Shown here: in pieces, positions 11,998 to 23,187 of the stretch
Numbering within the stretch: the stretch's first letter is position 1
Layout of the letters: each line of letters begins with the position of its first letter
NCBI GenBank assembly: GCA_029298735.1
Contig: JANSLP010000071.1
Location: forward strand, 1 to 64,000
From: Ophiostoma sp. CBS 140.51
Lineage: Eukaryota; Ascomycota; Sordariomycetes; Ophiostomatales; Ophiostomataceae
Reading direction: 5' to 3'
Length of the DNA stretch: 64,000 nucleotides
Program-made: the position numbers and the translations under genes
The notes under the pieces: model-generated
What the model was told of the DNA's origin: nothing
What the model saw: the letters and a program-made list of their open reading frames with translations, nothing else
Databases searched by the model: none

Positions 11998-13917
11998 ATG
12001 AGCCCGTCACATCTCGACACCGGCGGTGGCACTGGCCGGCCTACAAAGAACAGCAACCGAAACGTCAGCGGCAGCAGCTCCTCCGGCGAAGAAGAAGACT
12101 GGCACTCGACACCAGCAAGTCCCACGATGAAGCCAAAGACGACAGACACAGGCTCAACAAAAGAAATGTCGGCGCAGACAAATTCTTCCGCAGCCGCAAA
12201 CTCGACTGCACCCGCCACCGCTTTTACACAAGAGGGAGGGGTCGTTAGTGGTAGTGGTGGAAGTCGACAAGGATCCGACCAGAACAAGCAAGGGTCACAT
12301 CGACCAGGGTCTACTTCTGCTGCGACGACAAACATGCCGCCAAGCTCAATACCACCGTCCTCCGGCCCCGCCTCCGAATCGGGACGTGGGAGAGAAGACG
12401 CCGCCGGTGACAACTTTTCCGACATTGTCCTCGACGACCAGCGGCCATCCACATCGATTGCATCGTCCGTCGCTGCTTCCGACGCCGAAGAGGCTGCGCG
12501 TGTGTTTGCGACACCACCGCAACCGTCGACACCCAAGATGCCGCCACTACCCGCCCGGCCACCGCCTGCGCGCATCTCGACGGCGAGCATTCTGGCGGCT
12601 AGCGACAGTGGACGGTCGTTTGTCGACGGTGATGACTCTGCTTTTGACGTAGGACCGTCTTCCTCTTCGTCTGTTGCTGGAAACGGAAAAGGTCCTGCAC
12701 CACCGCTCCCTCCACGCCACTCTTCGTCCCATTCCTATTCGCAATCTCAGTCCTCCTTTGCTGGCGCTCCCATCTTCCCGCCGCCTCCAAAACGCCGTTC
12801 GCAGCGCATGAGCGGCCGGCCCATGTCACTGGCGTCGGTGATGGGCGGTGGAAATGGTGGGTATAGTAGTGGCACCGAATCACCGACCTCGTCAACCGCT
12901 TCACCTCGCTCCTCGTCCTTTTACTCTCACGGCTACCTCAACCGCCCACTACCGCAGACACCCACCTCCGTTGTCAGTGGAGGCGGCAACAGCCGGCCCT
13001 CGTCCTACTCCTTCTTCTCGCCCACCTCCTTCATGTCGTCGGCCACGGCCCACTTTTCGAGCAATACCTCCCAGACACGGCCTCTGTCCATGACCCAAGA
13101 TGTGCCCCGGCCACTGCGCCTGCAACCGAGCCTACCCGTGCGGAGGGGTACATCCACTCCAGGCAGTAGCAACAATGGATACACTGCCGCAACAGCCGCT
13201 GGCATTACAGAATCCGGCGAGCCCGCCGACTATGACATGACCTGGCTGCGCGCCCATCAGGCCGCCGCCCGCATGGCCCGTCGGCGGCACCGCGAACAGG
13301 TGCTGGGCGCCCAAGAGTTTGAGCGGCACCGCCAGCGGCTCGAGAGCCACGAGGGCACGTTTGAAGTGGTGGCGATGTTCCTGCAGAGACTGGCCCGTGC
13401 CGAAAACGATGCCTTGGAACCGGAAAACTTCCCACGGTCGTTAGCCGAGCAAAAGGGCCAGCAAGAGGCGATGGAGCTGATGCGGCAAGAGACGGTGGAG
13501 GCGCTGACGCCGCTGTTGGCGTATGGTCCGACGGAGCCGCCACCGACTTCGAGCACACGGCCTGCCAGAAGTGCCTCCAGTGCAACGGCAAAGTCGACTG
13601 CGACTGCCGCCTCCTCCTCCAAAAAGAACGCCGCCCTGCCCGGCCACGTTATTGGTCTCCCCCCGACACCGCCACTGTCGCCCCGCCGCAACGATCCTCG
13701 TCGTGAGTCTGGTATGAGCAGTATCACCGAGACGAGTCTGAATGGTGGTGGACACGGTGACGACGCGAGCAGCATCAATGGCGGTGCACAGCGCCAGTCA
13801 ACAGATACGTGGCGGCTGTCCATGAAGCGGGCGTCGACACTGTTTGGCGGTTGGGGTAGTGGTAATACAAACAGCAACAATCCACCCGCCTCGACGACAC
13901 GGTTCTCTGGCGACTAG
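11998..13917 (+). CDS. Ser/Pro-rich disordered protein of unknown function, 639 aa
   Basis: Single exon from the ATG at 11998, codon use GC-rich at third positions. Residues ~1-400 are intrinsically disordered: Ser, Thr, Pro and Gly dominate, with repeated proline-rich stretches (PPLPARPPPARIS, PAPPLPPRHSSSH, FPPPPKRRS, NRPLPQTPTS) that look like SH3- or WW-domain ligands. Around residues 415-500 comes the only folded-looking part, a charged helical segment from TWLRAHQAAARMARRRHRE to VEALTPLLAYGP, likely a coiled coil. The tail is again low-complexity and ends FSGD. There is no signal peptide, membrane helix or enzyme motif. I do not recognise the family; a cytoskeletal or polarity scaffold is possible from the architecture, but this is inference. 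Confidence 0.7.
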   Translation: MSPSHLDTGGGTGRPTKNSNRNVSGSSSSGEEEDWHSTPASPTMKPKTTDTGSTKEMSAQTNSSAAANSTAPATAFTQEGGVVSGSGGSRQGSDQNKQGSHRPGSTSAATTNMPPSSIPPSSGPASESGRGREDAAGDNFSDIVLDDQRPSTSIASSVAASDAEEAARVFATPPQPSTPKMPPLPARPPPARISTASILAASDSGRSFVDGDDSAFDVGPSSSSSVAGNGKGPAPPLPPRHSSSHSYSQSQSSFAGAPIFPPPPKRRSQRMSGRPMSLASVMGGGNGGYSSGTESPTSSTASPRSSSFYSHGYLNRPLPQTPTSVVSGGGNSRPSSYSFFSPTSFMSSATAHFSSNTSQTRPLSMTQDVPRPLRLQPSLPVRRGTSTPGSSNNGYTAATAAGITESGEPADYDMTWLRAHQAAARMARRRHREQVLGAQEFERHRQRLESHEGTFEVVAMFLQRLARAENDALEPENFPRSLAEQKGQQEAMELMRQETVEALTPLLAYGPTEPPPTSSTRPARSASSATAKSTATAASSSKKNAALPGHVIGLPPTPPLSPRRNDPRRESGMSSITETSLNGGGHGDDASSINGGAQRQSTDTWRLSMKRASTLFGGWGSGNTNSNNPPASTTRFSGD

Positions 13918-14626
13918 TTCTTTGGAGATCCAGCATTTGGCCGACGACTGTTCTTTACGTTTGTTGTCGTGTTTGTCTTTCTGAGGTGACAGAAGAACGA
14001 CATATCTGGGTTTGTTTCTTTCCTTCTATTATTCTTTTCTGGGCCTCGTCCCTGGCGTTCTTGTGCTGGCGTTTCATGTTTCATTCATTCTTTTGCAGTA
14101 TGGACTTTTGGTATTTGGGATATTATAGATTCTGATGTCTCCTTTTCTGGACTATGCGACGATATCCTTTTGGCGACTTGACGTTGCCACAGGCTCGATC
14201 GTCATATCGCATTTACGAGAGACTGGGACTACGCAAGTATTGTTACTGGTTTATACATTATACGAAGGGATACCACAAGGCGTCTTTTGTCGTTATTCTT
14301 TACATTTATCAAATTTGATTTCATTGTTTCTCGGTTCTCTTTTGTCGATTCACTTCATTTCACTTCAGTGCGCACACAAGGTAAGGGAGAAATTTGTTTT
14401 GCAAATGGTATATCCACCTCTGAGCAGGGAAAACAATGCCCCTCCGAGGCTATCCTTTTTTTATATTAAAAAGAAAAGGAAGTATTTAAGAAGCAATAGA
14501 AGGGCTGAGTGGGCTAAATAAAAAAGAGAATAAAATCGAAAGGAACAAAAACGGTGTGTCAGGCACATCACACCCTAATAGGGGATTGCGAGTACTGCTC
14601 AACACAGACGGCGAGCAATGCTACGT
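13918..14626. other. 3' intergenic region between convergent genes
   Basis: This lies between the stop of the plus-strand disordered protein gene and the stop of minus-strand beta-tubulin. It is A/T-richer than the flanking exons, with a poly-A/T patch around 14455-14550. It presumably holds both 3' untranslated regions. Confidence 0.5.
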
Positions 14627-16609
14627 TTACTCGTGCTCCTCGACGTCGCCCTCCTCGACGCCGTACTCCTCCTCCTCCTCGTCAATACCAGCATCCTGGT
14701 ACTGCTGGTACTCAGAGACCAGGTCGTTCATGTTGGACTCAGCCTCAGTGAACTCCATCTCGTCCATACCCTCACCAGTGTACCAGTGAAGGAAGGCCTT
14801 GCGACGGAACATGGCAGTGAACTGCTCGCCGACACGCTTGAACAGCTCCTGGATGGCAGTCGAGTTGCCGACGAAAGTGGACGACATCTTGAGACCGCGC
14901 GGCGGGATCGAGCAAAGAGCGGTCTGGACGTTGTTGGGGATCCACTCAACAAAGTACGACGAGTTCTTGTTCTGGACGTTGCGCATCTGGTCCTCGACCT
15001 CCTTCATGGAGACCTTACCGCGGAAGATGGCGCAGCAGGTCAGGTAGCGACCGTTGCGGAAGTCCGAGGCGGCCATGATGTTCTTGGGGTCGAACATCTG
15101 CTGGGTAAGCTCCGGGACGGTGACGGCGCGGAACGAGTACGAGCCACGGCTGGTCAGGGGGGCGAAGCCGACCATGAAGAAGTGCAGACGGGGGAAGGGC
15201 ACCATGTTGACAGCCAGCTTGCGCAGGTCAGAGTTCAGCTGACCGGGGAAACGCAGGCAGGTGGTGACGCCAGACATGACGGCGGAGACCAGGTGGTTCA
15301 GGTCGCCGTACGAGGGGTTAGGCAGCTTCAGGGTGCGCATGCAGATGTCGTACAGAGCCTCGTTGTCAATGCAGAAGGTCTCATCCGAGTTCTCGACCAG
15401 CTGGTGGACGGAGAGGGTGGCGTTGTAGGGCTCGACGACGGTGTCGGACACCTTGGGCGAGGGGACAACGGAGAAGGTGGCCATCATGCGGTCGGGGAAC
15501 TCCTCGCGGATCTTGGAGATCAGGAGGGTACCCATACCGGCACCGGTACCACCACCCAGGGAGTGGGTGATCTGGAAGCCCTGGAGGCAGTCGCAGGACT
15601 CGGCCTCGCGACGGACAACATCGAGGACCTGGTCGACGAGCTCGGCACCCTCAGTATAGTGACCCTTGGCCCAGTTGTTGCCGGCACCCGACTGACCGAA
15701 GACGAAATTGTCGGGGCGGAACAGCTGGCCGAAAGGACCAGCACGGACGGCGTCCATGGTGCCGGGCTCCAGATCGACAAGGACGGCACGGGGGACGTAC
15801 TTGTTACCGGAGGCCTACAGTTGTTAGTGTCACTCTCCTAGAATATAATATAGTCATGGAGGCGTTAGTACTGACCTCGTTGAAGTAGACGCTCAGACGC
15901 TCCAGCTGGAGGTCCGAGGTGCCGTTGTAGACACCATTGTTGTCGAGGCCGTGCTCGCCGGAAATCTGCTGCCAGAAAGCGGCACCAATTTGGTTACCCT
16001 GTTGTGACGCGTTAGTTTTGTGTTCTCTCACGGGTTACCGTTGTCGAAAGTCGCGGTGAAGATTCGAATATCGGTTGTCTTCGAGACTAGGGACGCTAGA
16101 AGCAAACGTACGCATTGGCCGGTCTGGAGGTGAACCTATAGACGAGAAAAAACATCAGGTTAGCAATTGCTCAAGAAGCATCGTTTTCTGTATGTGAATA
16201 TGAAGTATGGACAAAAATGTCTTCGCAGTTATGTGAGGTCTCACTGCCACGCTCTCTCAACATGTCTGGTGGCCGGTGGTTGTGTGATATACGGTGAGTG
16301 GGGAGAGGAGGAAATTGGCTCCAAGAAGGGGGCAAGCCAACACCACAACATCAGGTCCAACAAAGAGTGAAGACGACAACACAACGATGAAGCAAGCAAA
16401 CAACCCAATTCACGACCAATCTCGCGATGTTCGACTGTCGACATCAAACAGTGGACACTTCGGGACAGGTAGGTTTGCGGGCCAGCCATCTTTTCGTGGC
16501 GTTACAAAGAGACGGTGAAGGGAAAATAGGGGCAGACAGAGAGACGCGAGAGGGATCGAGAGCAGAGGGCACAGGGACGACGAGGAGAAAAACTCACAAT
16601 CTCGCGCAT
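14627..16609 (-). CDS. tub2: Beta-tubulin, four exons, 448 aa
   Basis: Beta subunit of the alpha/beta-tubulin dimer. Exons on the minus strand: 16609-16598 (MREI), 16135-16112 (VHLQTGQC), 15998-15876 (GNQIGAAFWQQ... YFNE) and 15814-14627. Introns are 462, 113 and 61 nt with GTGAGT, GTACGT and GTCAGT donors. The joined frame is 448 aa, the usual fungal length. The GTP-binding tubulin signature GGGTGAG is at residues 140-146, and the C-terminal tail is the normal acidic, Glu-rich type (EEEEEYGVEEGDVEEHE). The benzimidazole-response positions read His6, Phe167, Glu198 and Phe200, i.e. the sensitive state. Introns present in many Sordariomycetes near codon 35 and in the 3' half are absent. The long first intron and the CT-rich strand upstream fit a highly expressed gene. 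Confidence 0.98.
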
Positions 16610-18576
16610 GGTGACGGTTGTGTGGTTGGATGTGTGGTTCGAAAAAAGGGTATCTGGTGGTTTGAGGTTCGGAGGAGTGAAGAAGGGAGAGTTGTGATAT
16701 TTTTTTTGTTTGGGAAGGGAAAAAGGAAAAGCAGCAGGGTCGGGAAACACGATATTGGCCGTTTTGGCGGGTGGGGAAAATAGGAGGGAAGGTGCGAAGG
16801 TGGGAAATGAGCACGGTCCAGAAAAAATAATAAACGGGAGGGGAGAGGTGGGAAGGTGCCAATGGGCAAGAAAATACACCGAAATACAGTGGTTGCCTAC
16901 CCCCTGTTGCAGCTGCCCCTCTCTGCTCTTTCCTATTTACGATGTGGCTCTCAACAGATTTTGGTGGGAAACAGTGTCGTGGTGGCTCGTGCGTGGAGGG
17001 AAAGAGCGACTGGCAGCCGCTGGGCCACTGCCACTGGTCAGGCACCGCAAGGGAGAAAGCGAAATAGCAAAATAGGGGTTCCGGGGGGGGCAAGAGCGAG
17101 AAAAGCCGGCGTAGGAACCTGCTAGGAACGCTCAAGACGGTGTGGTGGTTGTTGATCTCCAGGCATGTGTCCACCCCTCCTTTCGCCTCGCTCTTTCCTC
17201 ACCGCCACAGAAAACAACACAAAATGGGCGCGTTCAGGGGGAAGCAGCTACCGGTTGACCAGTCCCTTGGCCTCAGGCATAGTTGCGTCTCAAGCGCGCC
17301 ATGAACGGCTAGCGCGTCTTCCGGTCTTCATTTCCCTGCTGGTTGGCTCGTTGGCTTTTGCTAGCCTTTGGCATTGTTTACTCCCCAGTCGCGTCTCAGT
17401 TCGTCCCCTGGCCCGTGCACCCAGCTGCATTCCTGTTGTAGACTAGCGCGGGGCAAAAAAACCGTGTCCAACGGCATATCTCTTACACGAATATCGGACG
17501 TCCATCATTCACACTGAGCGAGAAACAACCTTCTTTTTGCCGCCAGAGCCTCAACATGCACCATTCGGACGTACTTTTGTCTGTTGCCTGCACGGGGATA
17601 AACGGAAGATGCATACCTCGTGTGATGCTTTACAGTGGGCTAGAAAAGCGTGTTTACCATGTGCAGGCAGCAGAATAAAATGGGATATTTCAAAACATCA
17701 ACAAGATAAAGCGAACATATCGTAGAGCAGGCTGCCATTGTTCTTAAACATAATGTCATTAAAATCTATAAATGCTTGCTGTTTCCTAGGCGGATGTGAC
17801 GAGCCTGGCCAACCGGGCCAACAGCCCTCGTCAACACCCATATGACTCGCAAATGTGTTGTTGTGTTGTGTATGTGAGTGTGTGTGGTTTTGTAGTGAAC
17901 AAGGAAAGGAAAGAACAACAGACGCAGTTGAATGAAGACCGGGGGGAGAGAAGAATAGAAAATAAAAGAAAACGCAAATCATAAGAGGCTCTGTGACGAC
18001 CCAACGGTGATGAGGATGGTCAGCCTCCTCTCGCTTTTTCGCTATTTTGCGGTCTGTGTTTCGGTCATTTCAGAGTAAAAGATGATGAGAAGAAGAAAGA
18101 AGAAGAAAGAAGAAGAAAATAAGTATGTTTGTTGTTGTCCAAAGTCCGTGCCAATTTTTTGTGTTCCCCTTCCCTATGAGTGTCCCAAAAAGAAAACGAA
18201 AAGAAAAGAGAAAAACGCAACCATAAAGCAAAGCCATCGATGCAAACAAAATCAACAACAAGGATGAAAAGAAGAAACAGAGAAATAAAACATGATCAAT
18301 TACAGTTGCATGGCTGCGTCTTTGCAGGCCATGCCTCTTCCTCTATGCAGTCCATGACAAATGAAAATGGGTTGACAAATGAAATAGACAGGAGGAAAAA
18401 GAGAATAAAGGAAAAATGCGAAAATGCGGTAAAAACAATGAGCAGAAGTCGGCCGGGTAGGTTATCGACATCAATGTGTATTCGTACAAGGCAGGTGCGT
18501 CGATATAAGCACCATGCCATGGGGACATAAAGTGAAATAAGTATTGGAGAGAACTGCGTAATGAGTAATGACAGCA
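16610..18576. other. Upstream region of beta-tubulin and 3' flank of the large disordered-protein gene
   Basis: The left part is the beta-tubulin promoter side (pyrimidine-rich on the minus strand near 16600-16880). The right part, about 17900-18576, is A-rich and contains a GAAGAA-type microsatellite at about 18082-18120. No protein-like open frame is seen. Confidence 0.5.
18082..18120 (+). repeat. AAGAAG-type microsatellite
   Basis: A nearly pure run of AGAAGAAGAAAG units, 3' of the large disordered-protein gene. It is a simple sequence repeat. Confidence 0.7.
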
Positions 18577-21500
18577 TTAGTTCACCGTCATCATCTGCAG
18601 TCTCTGGCTGACACGGGCTGTGGAGGGTGACTCCAGAGCCGGCGAGGCACGGGCGACCGAGTTGCCGCTGTGGCTCTTAGGCAGCCGCTTCGACGGGCTC
18701 GACGGATCGGTAAACACACGCGTGAAAGCGGGGCTACCGTCCTCGCGGCGGTTGAGACGGTCGTGCCGCGGTGTCACAGCCGGGCTCTGCGTAAACAGCT
18801 CGGCACGGCGCACAAGGTCGGACAGCGTATGAAACAAGGTGTTAGCGCGCTTCACAAGCTCCTGGAGCGTGTTGGTGTTAAAGAACAGCTCCGATGTGGA
18901 CGTTTGCTTGACGGGCGACTTGCGAATCGGCGCCGATGCCGACCGCTGCTGCTGCATGGCCGCCATGATGGATTCGATCATGGCACTGTCGGGCGTCTCG
19001 TTGGTGGTCGTGAAGCGGTTGGGGGTCTGTGGCCGTTGCTGTTGCTGCTGCACAACCACGTCCTTCTCCACCTGCCGCACAGGCGACTTGTCGTCCGTCA
19101 ATGGCCAGCCACCACCAAAAATGTCGTCCTCAGGAGAGAAGACAGAGCGGCGGCGAGTATTGTGCCGTTCCCTAACAACGGCAGTCCGGCTCATATCAGG
19201 ACGAGGCGGTGTGCTCGGAGCCTGAGCGAAATCCGAGGTGTCGAACGGATCGTCAAAGCTGTCGCGGCTCGCGGCGTCGAATTTAGCATCCAGGAACCGG
19301 TCCCCAACATCAGACGTGTCGAACTCGATTGATGCTCTCGGGATATCGCTGTCGTTTTCAACCGATGCCACCGTCGCAGTCGCAGTTGCAGTCTTGGCAG
19401 GAGTGCTAGAGGAGCCATCCGCGCCAGATTTGTTCTTGGATGTCGCAGCCTCGGACAGGTCTTCGTCGGGAGAAGCGAGAGCAATGATATTCTCGGCCTC
19501 CTTCCACAACGCCGGCGACTGGTCGACAATGTTCAGATCGCGGGCATGGCGACAGAGTCGCTTCAATCCGTTAACGAGAAGCGAGAGCTCACGGATCTGG
19601 CCTGAATGCGCTTTGACGGTAGGCTGTGTGGCCTGGATCGATGCTGGAACAATCATGGCAAATTGACCAGGACCCTTGCTGGAGCGGAGAGTTGACGACC
19701 GGGCAAAAGCGTCATCCTCCTCGGAGTCAAAACCACTGAAATCGTTCTCGTTGATTTCGTCGTCACCACCGTGGTTGGTGCCGAAGTCGAAATCGTCGTC
19801 CCAGTCCTCGCTTGCGTTCTTTGGTCCAGAGGAGGCCCATGTTCCAAACTTGGATGTGGATGGCTTGGTGTTTTCCGTTGCAGGATCGGCATTCACGGGT
19901 ACGCTCTGGCTTCTGACGTGAGCGACCGCTGGGCCCTTCCGGTTCGCAAGCCGTCCATTCCTAAGGTCCAGTTCCTGCTTGCCGTGCACAGTCTTGGGCC
20001 GCGGCGAATGGCCATCGCTGTCAATCTTGTCAAGATGCACATTTGACTCGCTCCAGTCAAACAGGTTGCTCCGAGGCCGTTCACGTCCGCCAACTACGAA
20101 ACTGTCGTACTGTTCAGACGAGAGGTCTAGTCCACCATTACCGCTAATTAGGCCGAGGGCAGGGCGCTGATGGTGCGAAAACGGGAACCCATTGCTGTTG
20201 TTGCTGTTGTTTTGGAACAGGCCGCTCATCTCGTGGAATGAGTTTTGCAGAGATCTGGACGGTGGTGACAGATGGTTCGTAACGCCGCTATCGTCCATAC
20301 GAGCCCAGTCGTCGTCATCGTCGTCTTCGAGGGATGGCCGGCTGTGATCGACGTCGTTGGCATGCGAGAAATTGACATCAGCATCGGTGTCTGTGGTCGT
20401 CGAGGCAAGGACGCTGTTGGCTTCGGTCTCGGGGTAGTTATCGCGGCTGTTGGCGGGCTCGTAGTCTTCATCAAAGTGGCGCATGACGGATGCAGGTGAA
20501 AGCGAGCGCTCAGCCCTTGCGGGGAGAGTCCGAATGGGAGTCGAGAAGCCTTCGTCTTCCTCCTCCATAATTCTTGTGTCGCTATCCCAAGCCTGGCCCA
20601 GAATCTCCTGAATCGATAGGCGCTTCGCTTTGCCGTTGCCTGCTGTGCTCGGTGGGGACTCATCAAACATTGATTCGATCGGTGTGTCAGTCGAACGGAC
20701 ACGTGCGGAGGCTGCAGTGCGAATCGAGTCGAAGATGGTATCGCTCTTAAAGTCGGTATCGTCATCGTCGCCGGACGAGGCAAATCCACGGAGTTCGAGA
20801 TCGGAGCCAACCAGTGTGGACGAACGCTCGTCAGAGACATCGCGGTTGCGGGGCACGAGAGGGAAGGACCGCGGCAGGGTTGCAAATCCTGAGTGGACCG
20901 GTGCCTGGTTCTCCTTGTAAGACGATGAGCCGCCAGACACTGCTGCCGCCAGCTGCCCTGACGCACTGGACGATGCCCCGAGTCGAGTCAAATCGATATT
21001 GAAACTGGAGAGGCGGGAGAGAGGAGGCAGAGGCGAGGACGAGTTGCGCTGCCGCTTGGGGAAGGCCCTGGCATCGACATAAGATGGCGGGATAGGGCTG
21101 CTTCTACCAGCCGGTGCTTGTTCCCGCTCTTGGGCACCACCAGGACGGTATGGCTGCTGGAAGACACCCTCCACGGGTTTCCGGAGGTTTAAGTCGGCCG
21201 GCGTTGTTGCACTTCGTGTCTGGAACTGCTGGTAGTGTGCCTGTGCTGACGATGGCCGGGGCCCAGGCAAGGGGGCAGAGACGTGTCGTTTGCCATTGGA
21301 CGGGCTGCCTGCAGCAGCGGCTGCAGCAAGCTGTCTGTTCATGCGGAGGCTGCCGGTGGCACTGGCGTTTGGTGGGTATTCCTTGTCTCGTTTCGGGCGG
21401 CGGATGCTGCCAGTCTTTGACATCCAGCTCGTCGGTGAGCTAAAGTTCATCGAGATCGAGCGCCTAGCTCGCTTTGATGGCGTGTCCTGGGGCGAGGAGT

Positions 21501-23187
21501 TTGAGCCGTGTGGTGAAACCGTCATATCGTCGCCATTCCCCTCAACTGTCTTACGGATGGTCTTGATAGCAATCGGCGACTGGAAAGGAGATGCGAGTGT
21601 AGCGGTAGCACGTTGTGCGGGCGGGGGAGACGACACTGCTGCAGGTTCCGGTGCCGTCAGGGCAGAGGCCTGGGTCAGATAGGTCCGAGATTGCTTCCCA
21701 CGCTGAACCTGTAATGTCCGTGGTGGCAGGCTGTAGTGAGTACCGCCAGGACTACTGTCACTGGAAGAGAAGGGCGAGCTGCCACGAATGGCAGCTGTTG
21801 ACCTTGATAATCGGCCGTGGAAGAATGACGTCCACTTTGTCTGGAAGGATCCCTTTTCTTTCTGCTGTGGCAACCGCGGCTCCTCATGAGCAGGAGCAGT
21901 AGAAGCTTCTTCGTGCTTGCCGTTGCTGTTGCTGTCGGCTTGGTCGTCTTGGTCGACGGGGGGTTCGGGGGTCTCGGCTCCCAAACGGAAGATGGCCAGG
22001 CTGGGGCGGGTCCGTTGATCGAAAGAAAATTTCGAGTCTGCTGCATTCGGGTTTGAGGCCGTGGAGGGCAGTTCGTCTGAGAAGGGAAGCTGGTGCAGTG
22101 TGGCAGACCGTTGATGGCTTGTTGCTGGACGGCGAAGTGTGGGCATCTGGGAGCGGGAGCCACGTCGAGAGAGTGAGATGACGGGAGTAGAGTCCTGGCC
22201 GGCGGTTGCCCGTTTTACCAGCTTGTTCCTGGACTGCTGCGGTTGTTGATGTTGCTGTGGGGGGTTTGAAGAAGATTGTTGTGAAAGAATGGGCGCAGCG
22301 GAGCCCAGAGAAAAATTAAGAGAGAGGGAGTCGGGTCCCACACTGGAACGTGGGCTCCCGTGTTGAGAAAGAGGACGAATGGACAGACGCCGAATCCAGG
22401 AACCGTTTGAAGAAATCGAGTCTCGCGAGACTTCTGAAATTGGAGGGGGAATCCAGTCGCCTCTGTGAATGAGAGAATGGCGGCGGTTCCAACCGCTTTG
22501 GGAGGAGGAGGCGGTTGAGCGAGGGAGAGTGGCAGTGGAGGAGGGAGCCACAGAAACTTCTGAAGGGGCTACTTGTGAAGGGCGGGTCGAGAATGAAGAA
22601 CTGGTGTTACTGCTGCCATTGCTGACGTTGCGAACTCGATCATCAGCAGCCACTGCCGCAGACTGTGCCGAGACATAGCTGACTGACTTTGCCATAGGCC
22701 GAGATACGGGAGGTCGAGACGCGGAGGGTGGAGTAGCGGAGGAGGAGGAGGATTGGTGGTCTCGGTCGATGGAGTTTAGGTTTGGGCGGGCAGACATTGG
22801 ACGCTGGAAGTCTGGCTCGTTGGCAGGCTGTGCAAAAACAAGGCCGGTGACAGCGGCCGCGACCGCGGTGCCGGTTCCCACAAGCTGGTTGAGAGTTAGC
22901 TTCACGAGAACAACGTAAACAAATAATAAACAAAGCAGCATCTGCAACCAAGATCCCCAATCTCAGAAGGGAATCTGGCAATCTCTAATATGCTGCCAAA
23001 ACTGTGTTGCGTTTTTCCGTCTCGTGTTTGAAAAATGAACTGGCGTGGAAAGGGCCAAGATATCTCCAGATGGCGCGTCGTCTGGAAGATCGAAAGCACC
23101 AGGCAAATTGGCGTCATCAGGCTTCTCGATACATCCCCTTCGTAAAATCCATACGTCGTAAACACTTACACTTGGCACTGCCTGCAT
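18577..23187 (-). CDS. Very large disordered protein, possible Byr4/Bfa1-type septation (SIN/MEN) regulator
   Basis: A single uninterrupted frame covers about 1,430 codons down to the stop at 18577. The frame can be read from 22947, but the first residues there (MQMLLCLLFVYVVLV) look like translated intron. A better start is a six-codon exon at 23187-23170 (MQAVPS) followed by a GTAAGT donor. It would splice to 22884 (after CTCAACCAG) or to about 22830 (after TTTGCACAG), both keeping frame. Most of the protein is Ser/Pro/Gln-rich disorder. Conserved-looking islands are AKRLSIQEILGQAWDSDTR, an acidic EDWDDDFDFG block, and a helical block QIRELSLLVNGLKRLC... LWKEAENIIAL followed by a C-terminal helical stretch ELVKRANTLFHTLSDLVRR, ending RLQMMTVN. 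The WDDDF-type acidic motif and helical block resemble my recollection of filamentous Byr4, which with Bub2/Cdc16 forms the GAP for the septation GTPase. That assignment is tentative; the gene itself is secure. Confidence 0.75.

Noticed and set aside
14618..15841. 407-codon plus-strand open frame over beta-tubulin
   Set aside because: It is the antisense shadow of a GC3-biased exon; biased codons remove stops from the complementary frame.
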